A DNA stretch of 64,000 nucleotides, taken from Acanthosepion pharaonis (taxonomy: Eukaryota > Mollusca > Cephalopoda > Sepiida > Sepiidae). The stretch lies in contig CAHIKZ030004282.1 in NCBI GenBank assembly GCA_903632075.3, positions 1,247,501 to 1,311,500 of the forward strand, read 5' to 3'. How positions within the stretch are numbered: position 1 is the first letter of the stretch; every line of letters starts with the position of its first letter. This document shows, in pieces, positions 61,660 through 64,000 of the stretch. The notes under the pieces were generated by a model. It saw only the letters and a list, made by a program, of their open reading frames with translations, had not been told where the DNA came from and searched no databases. The position numbers were made by a program, and so were the translations under genes.

Positions 61660-63420
61660 GGGGTTAATCTGATATGGTGAAGGGTAGTGAGAAATCACTT
61701 TCAAACTACCCCTAGATTTGAATTAACATAAATATAATAAATTAGAGAAGCTAATTTTAAATTGGAGAGTTAGTTAGAAATCGCTTTCATCCTTCAAACA
61801 CTTTGTCTGATTTTTTTTTTTTTTATGTGGGGGTGTAATTTGAAATAGAGGCTTAGTTGTACACATCATCAAACAACCCACTGTAATGTAGTAATAACAC
61901 AAAGTAGAAGCTTATAAAGCTTTATTTGTACCATTCAGCTATAGTGTTGAATAATGTTTATTTTATTGTGATGGATGGTTATAAGAGAGAGGAAAGATGG
62001 GATGTACTTATTGTACCCCACCCCCTATTTTAAATTAACATAATAAATAAATATAAATAAAAGCTTTGTGTTCGTTGGACATTACTTTCATGCCATCTAC
62101 AACTTAAATTAACAAAAATAAACAAACGTTTTTGTTTTGAATATTTTTTTGTTGTGTGAGGGGTAATATAAAATCGGGGTTTCGTTGAAATCAACTTCAG
62201 TCTACCCGCATTCAAAATTAACATAAGTACATAAATTAATATAAATAATTTGAAATTAGGTTTTGATTTAAATCGCATTCACGCTATTCCAAATTCTAAA
62301 TTCACATAATTAAATATAGAAATCTAAAGAAACATAATTTGAGTCGCGGTTTTGTTGGAAGTTAACTATACTCACCCTAATTTAACATTAATAAATTAAT
62401 TAATTGGAAATCACCTTCTAGCTACACACTGTCTAAACTAATGATCAAAATTAATATAAATAAATAAACGTTTCTGGGAGTGGTAATTTATATTGGGTAA
62501 AGACTGAACTCTGCTACACGCATTCGAAATTAACATAAATAAACGTACATTTTGAGAAAGTTATTTGAAATCCGGTAGATACTGAATACACCCTCAAGGT
62601 ACCCTCAATCTAAATTAACATAAATAAACGTTTTGAGGTACTAATTTAAAATCGGGAATAAGTTGAAATAATCTCTTATCTCCCTAGAGTATAAATTAGC
62701 ATAAACATTTTACAGGTGTATTTTGCAATCGATAGTTAGACTGACATAACGTTCAGGGTACACACCGTCTAAATTATTATAAATAAATACACAAATATAA
62801 GTAAAACCTTTGAGGGATTCATTTTAAATTTAGGGTAAGATCGCATCGGGGTCGCCAGTTTAGTTATTAACTACTTCAATAAATAAATGTGTATTGTTTT
62901 CTGTGGGGACATTTTATACTACATGAAATAATTGTGGTGAAAAAGAGCACATGCCCAAAATAACAAACCAATTGATTTGCAATGTAAGATAACATTTATT
63001 AGAGAACTTAACAAAAGTAAAGTTTTAACAAGAGTTTCTTCTGTTAGACGTAAATTGCATACGCAGCGAAATGTTAATGAATATGTTATGTTATAGTGGG
63101 ACTTACTATGTTGGTGTATTTTAGTATGAAGTGTTCACAGTTCCCTTAGCTTCAGCGTGGAAAGTTCGTGTTATGTTCGAAAGAGAAATACCCAGAAGAG
63201 AGAGAGAATTACTTTAGGGTCTACGTATTTTATATTCGAGAACTACTGCTGATATTATGTTTAAGTGCTACTACTATGTTTAAGGTTACTTCAAGTTTAA
63301 ATTAATATGAAATAAATAAAAGTTTTCAGGTTTTAATTTGAAATCTTAGCGATGGTACATAACATTAGCCTTAAGCTGTTCCCACATCTACATAAAAACA
63401 AATAAACAAATCAAGGAGGT
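61660..63420 (+). repeat. Degenerate tandem repeat rich in 'aattaacataaataaat'
   Basis: About 100-150-bp units recur with varying spacing. Common parts are gtaatttgaaatcggggtt-type sequence, gttggaaatcactttcatgc-type sequence, and aattaacataaataaataaa followed by cgttttgagg. At least ten diverged units lie between 61690 and 62830, with weaker ones to 63420. The first 380 bp match 30640-31010 in reverse. No coding sense. Confidence 0.7.
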
Positions 63421-63640
63421 TTGGTGTTATTGTTGTGGTAAACCCTCCTACAGTAGAATGACCTCTTCCTCCTCTCATAAGTACTAACTGCGAGACTTCC
63501 TAGCGGCAGTGGTTGAGGCGATCGGTGAGCAGTCGTTGAGCAGCCGAGACGCAGTGTAACCTGATCGTTCCGACGTACACATCTATCTGCTTATTCCTAA
63601 CACTCTTGCTTTGTATATATCTGTTACTAGGCAGATTTTG
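63421..63640. other. Unassigned sequence, locally GC-richer
   Basis: cctagcggcagtggttgagg and gcagtcgttgagcagccgag near 63500-63550. No family recognised. Confidence 0.35.
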
Positions 63641-63641
63641 T

Positions 63642-64000
63642 CACGACTATCAGTTGAGCCCGGCGTTGCCCGGGGATGTAACAGTAAGAGATAGATCAAG
63701 TATAGACCATCAAAAAAACTGAAAAATAAAATTGACAAAGATTATTGTTTAAGTTTGACGGACACGCATGTCTTAATTAGTTTTTTTATTATTTTTTTTT
63801 TTACACATTGGTCAAACCCAAAGTCAAACAAAAGCATTGTTTTTAATCGTTATGAGTCTATCGATTGAATAGAATTTTATTATAAACAATTGTCTTGTAA
63901 ATGGAATTTTTAAAGCATTCTGAATGTAAAAATAAAGAAAAAAGTGTGCAAGACACACTACCTGCCAAAAAAAAAACAAACTGAAGTTTTGTTGAAATCG
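63642..64000 (-). mobile_element. Helitron 3' part, minus strand, running off the window
   Basis: On the minus strand the end reads ccccgggcaacgccgggctc, aactgatag and t, the same hairpin as at 6760 with a diverged CTRR end. The 340 bp inside match 6445-6760 in inverse order (gttacatcc, cttactgttac, atgcgtgtccgtca, acaattgtctt, caatttcaacaaaacttc-type). No Rep/helicase seen in the visible part. Confidence 0.7.

Overview
The window looks like repeat-dominated animal DNA, most probably from a cephalopod mollusc such as an octopus. It is strongly AT-rich and carries about thirty long (TA)n arrays. The recognisable elements are Penelope-like elements (PLEs), at least two or three non-LTR retrotransposon (LINE) families, a Ty3/Gypsy element, Tc1/mariner relics, Helitron ends and several tRNA-headed SINE families. 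The lineage call rests on my recollection of such repeats in octopus genomes; no search was run. I found no intact host protein-coding gene, no rRNA and no convincing functional tRNA gene. Every translatable stretch I could recognise is a decayed transposon gene, and most other open frames lie in microsatellites or other repeats.

Layout. 0-9 kb: a Tc1-like transposase tail; a PLE in partial tandem arrangement, with GIY-YIG tails at about 1.66-2.24 and 5.17-5.80 kb. That PLE is split by a GC-richer 445-bp insert and by a 415-bp foldback element that carries a tRNA-like cloverleaf and has an 11-bp target-site duplication. A Helitron pair and a second tRNA-like cassette follow. 9-18 kb: a well-preserved LINE reverse-transcriptase (RT) C-terminus on the minus strand, a 341-bp palindrome with hammerhead-like motifs, a minus-strand PLE (RT thumb plus GIY-YIG) and many (TA)n arrays. 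18-23 kb: a possible solo LTR, LINE tails, a purine-rich satellite and SINEs. 23.3-29.1 kb: a Ty3/Gypsy element with both LTR ends partly visible, carrying an inner LINE fragment and an internal microsatellite/SINE block; it appears to sit inside a minus-strand LINE. 29.6-32.3 kb: SINEs whose tail is a 107-bp tandem array. 34-36 kb: five SINE units in series among TA arrays. 37.8 kb: a complete 367-bp mariner-type MITE. 40-41.3 kb: two PLE 3' parts, tail to tail. 42.3-44.7 kb: a 100-bp satellite with inverted arms. 49.1-49.9 kb: a 130-bp satellite. 50.5-56.5 kb: LINE pieces, some with (GAA)n tails, and a tail-to-tail LINE pair. 57.0-58.8 kb: an internally deleted mariner whose terminal inverted repeat has been amplified into about nine tandem units. 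61.7-63.4 kb: a degenerate satellite. 63.65 kb to the end: another Helitron terminus.

Nothing here forms an operon or a pathway. The common theme is nested insertion, inverted duplication, and tandem growth of transposon ends and tRNA-derived sequence. Microsatellites repeatedly begin at element boundaries or inside the elements.
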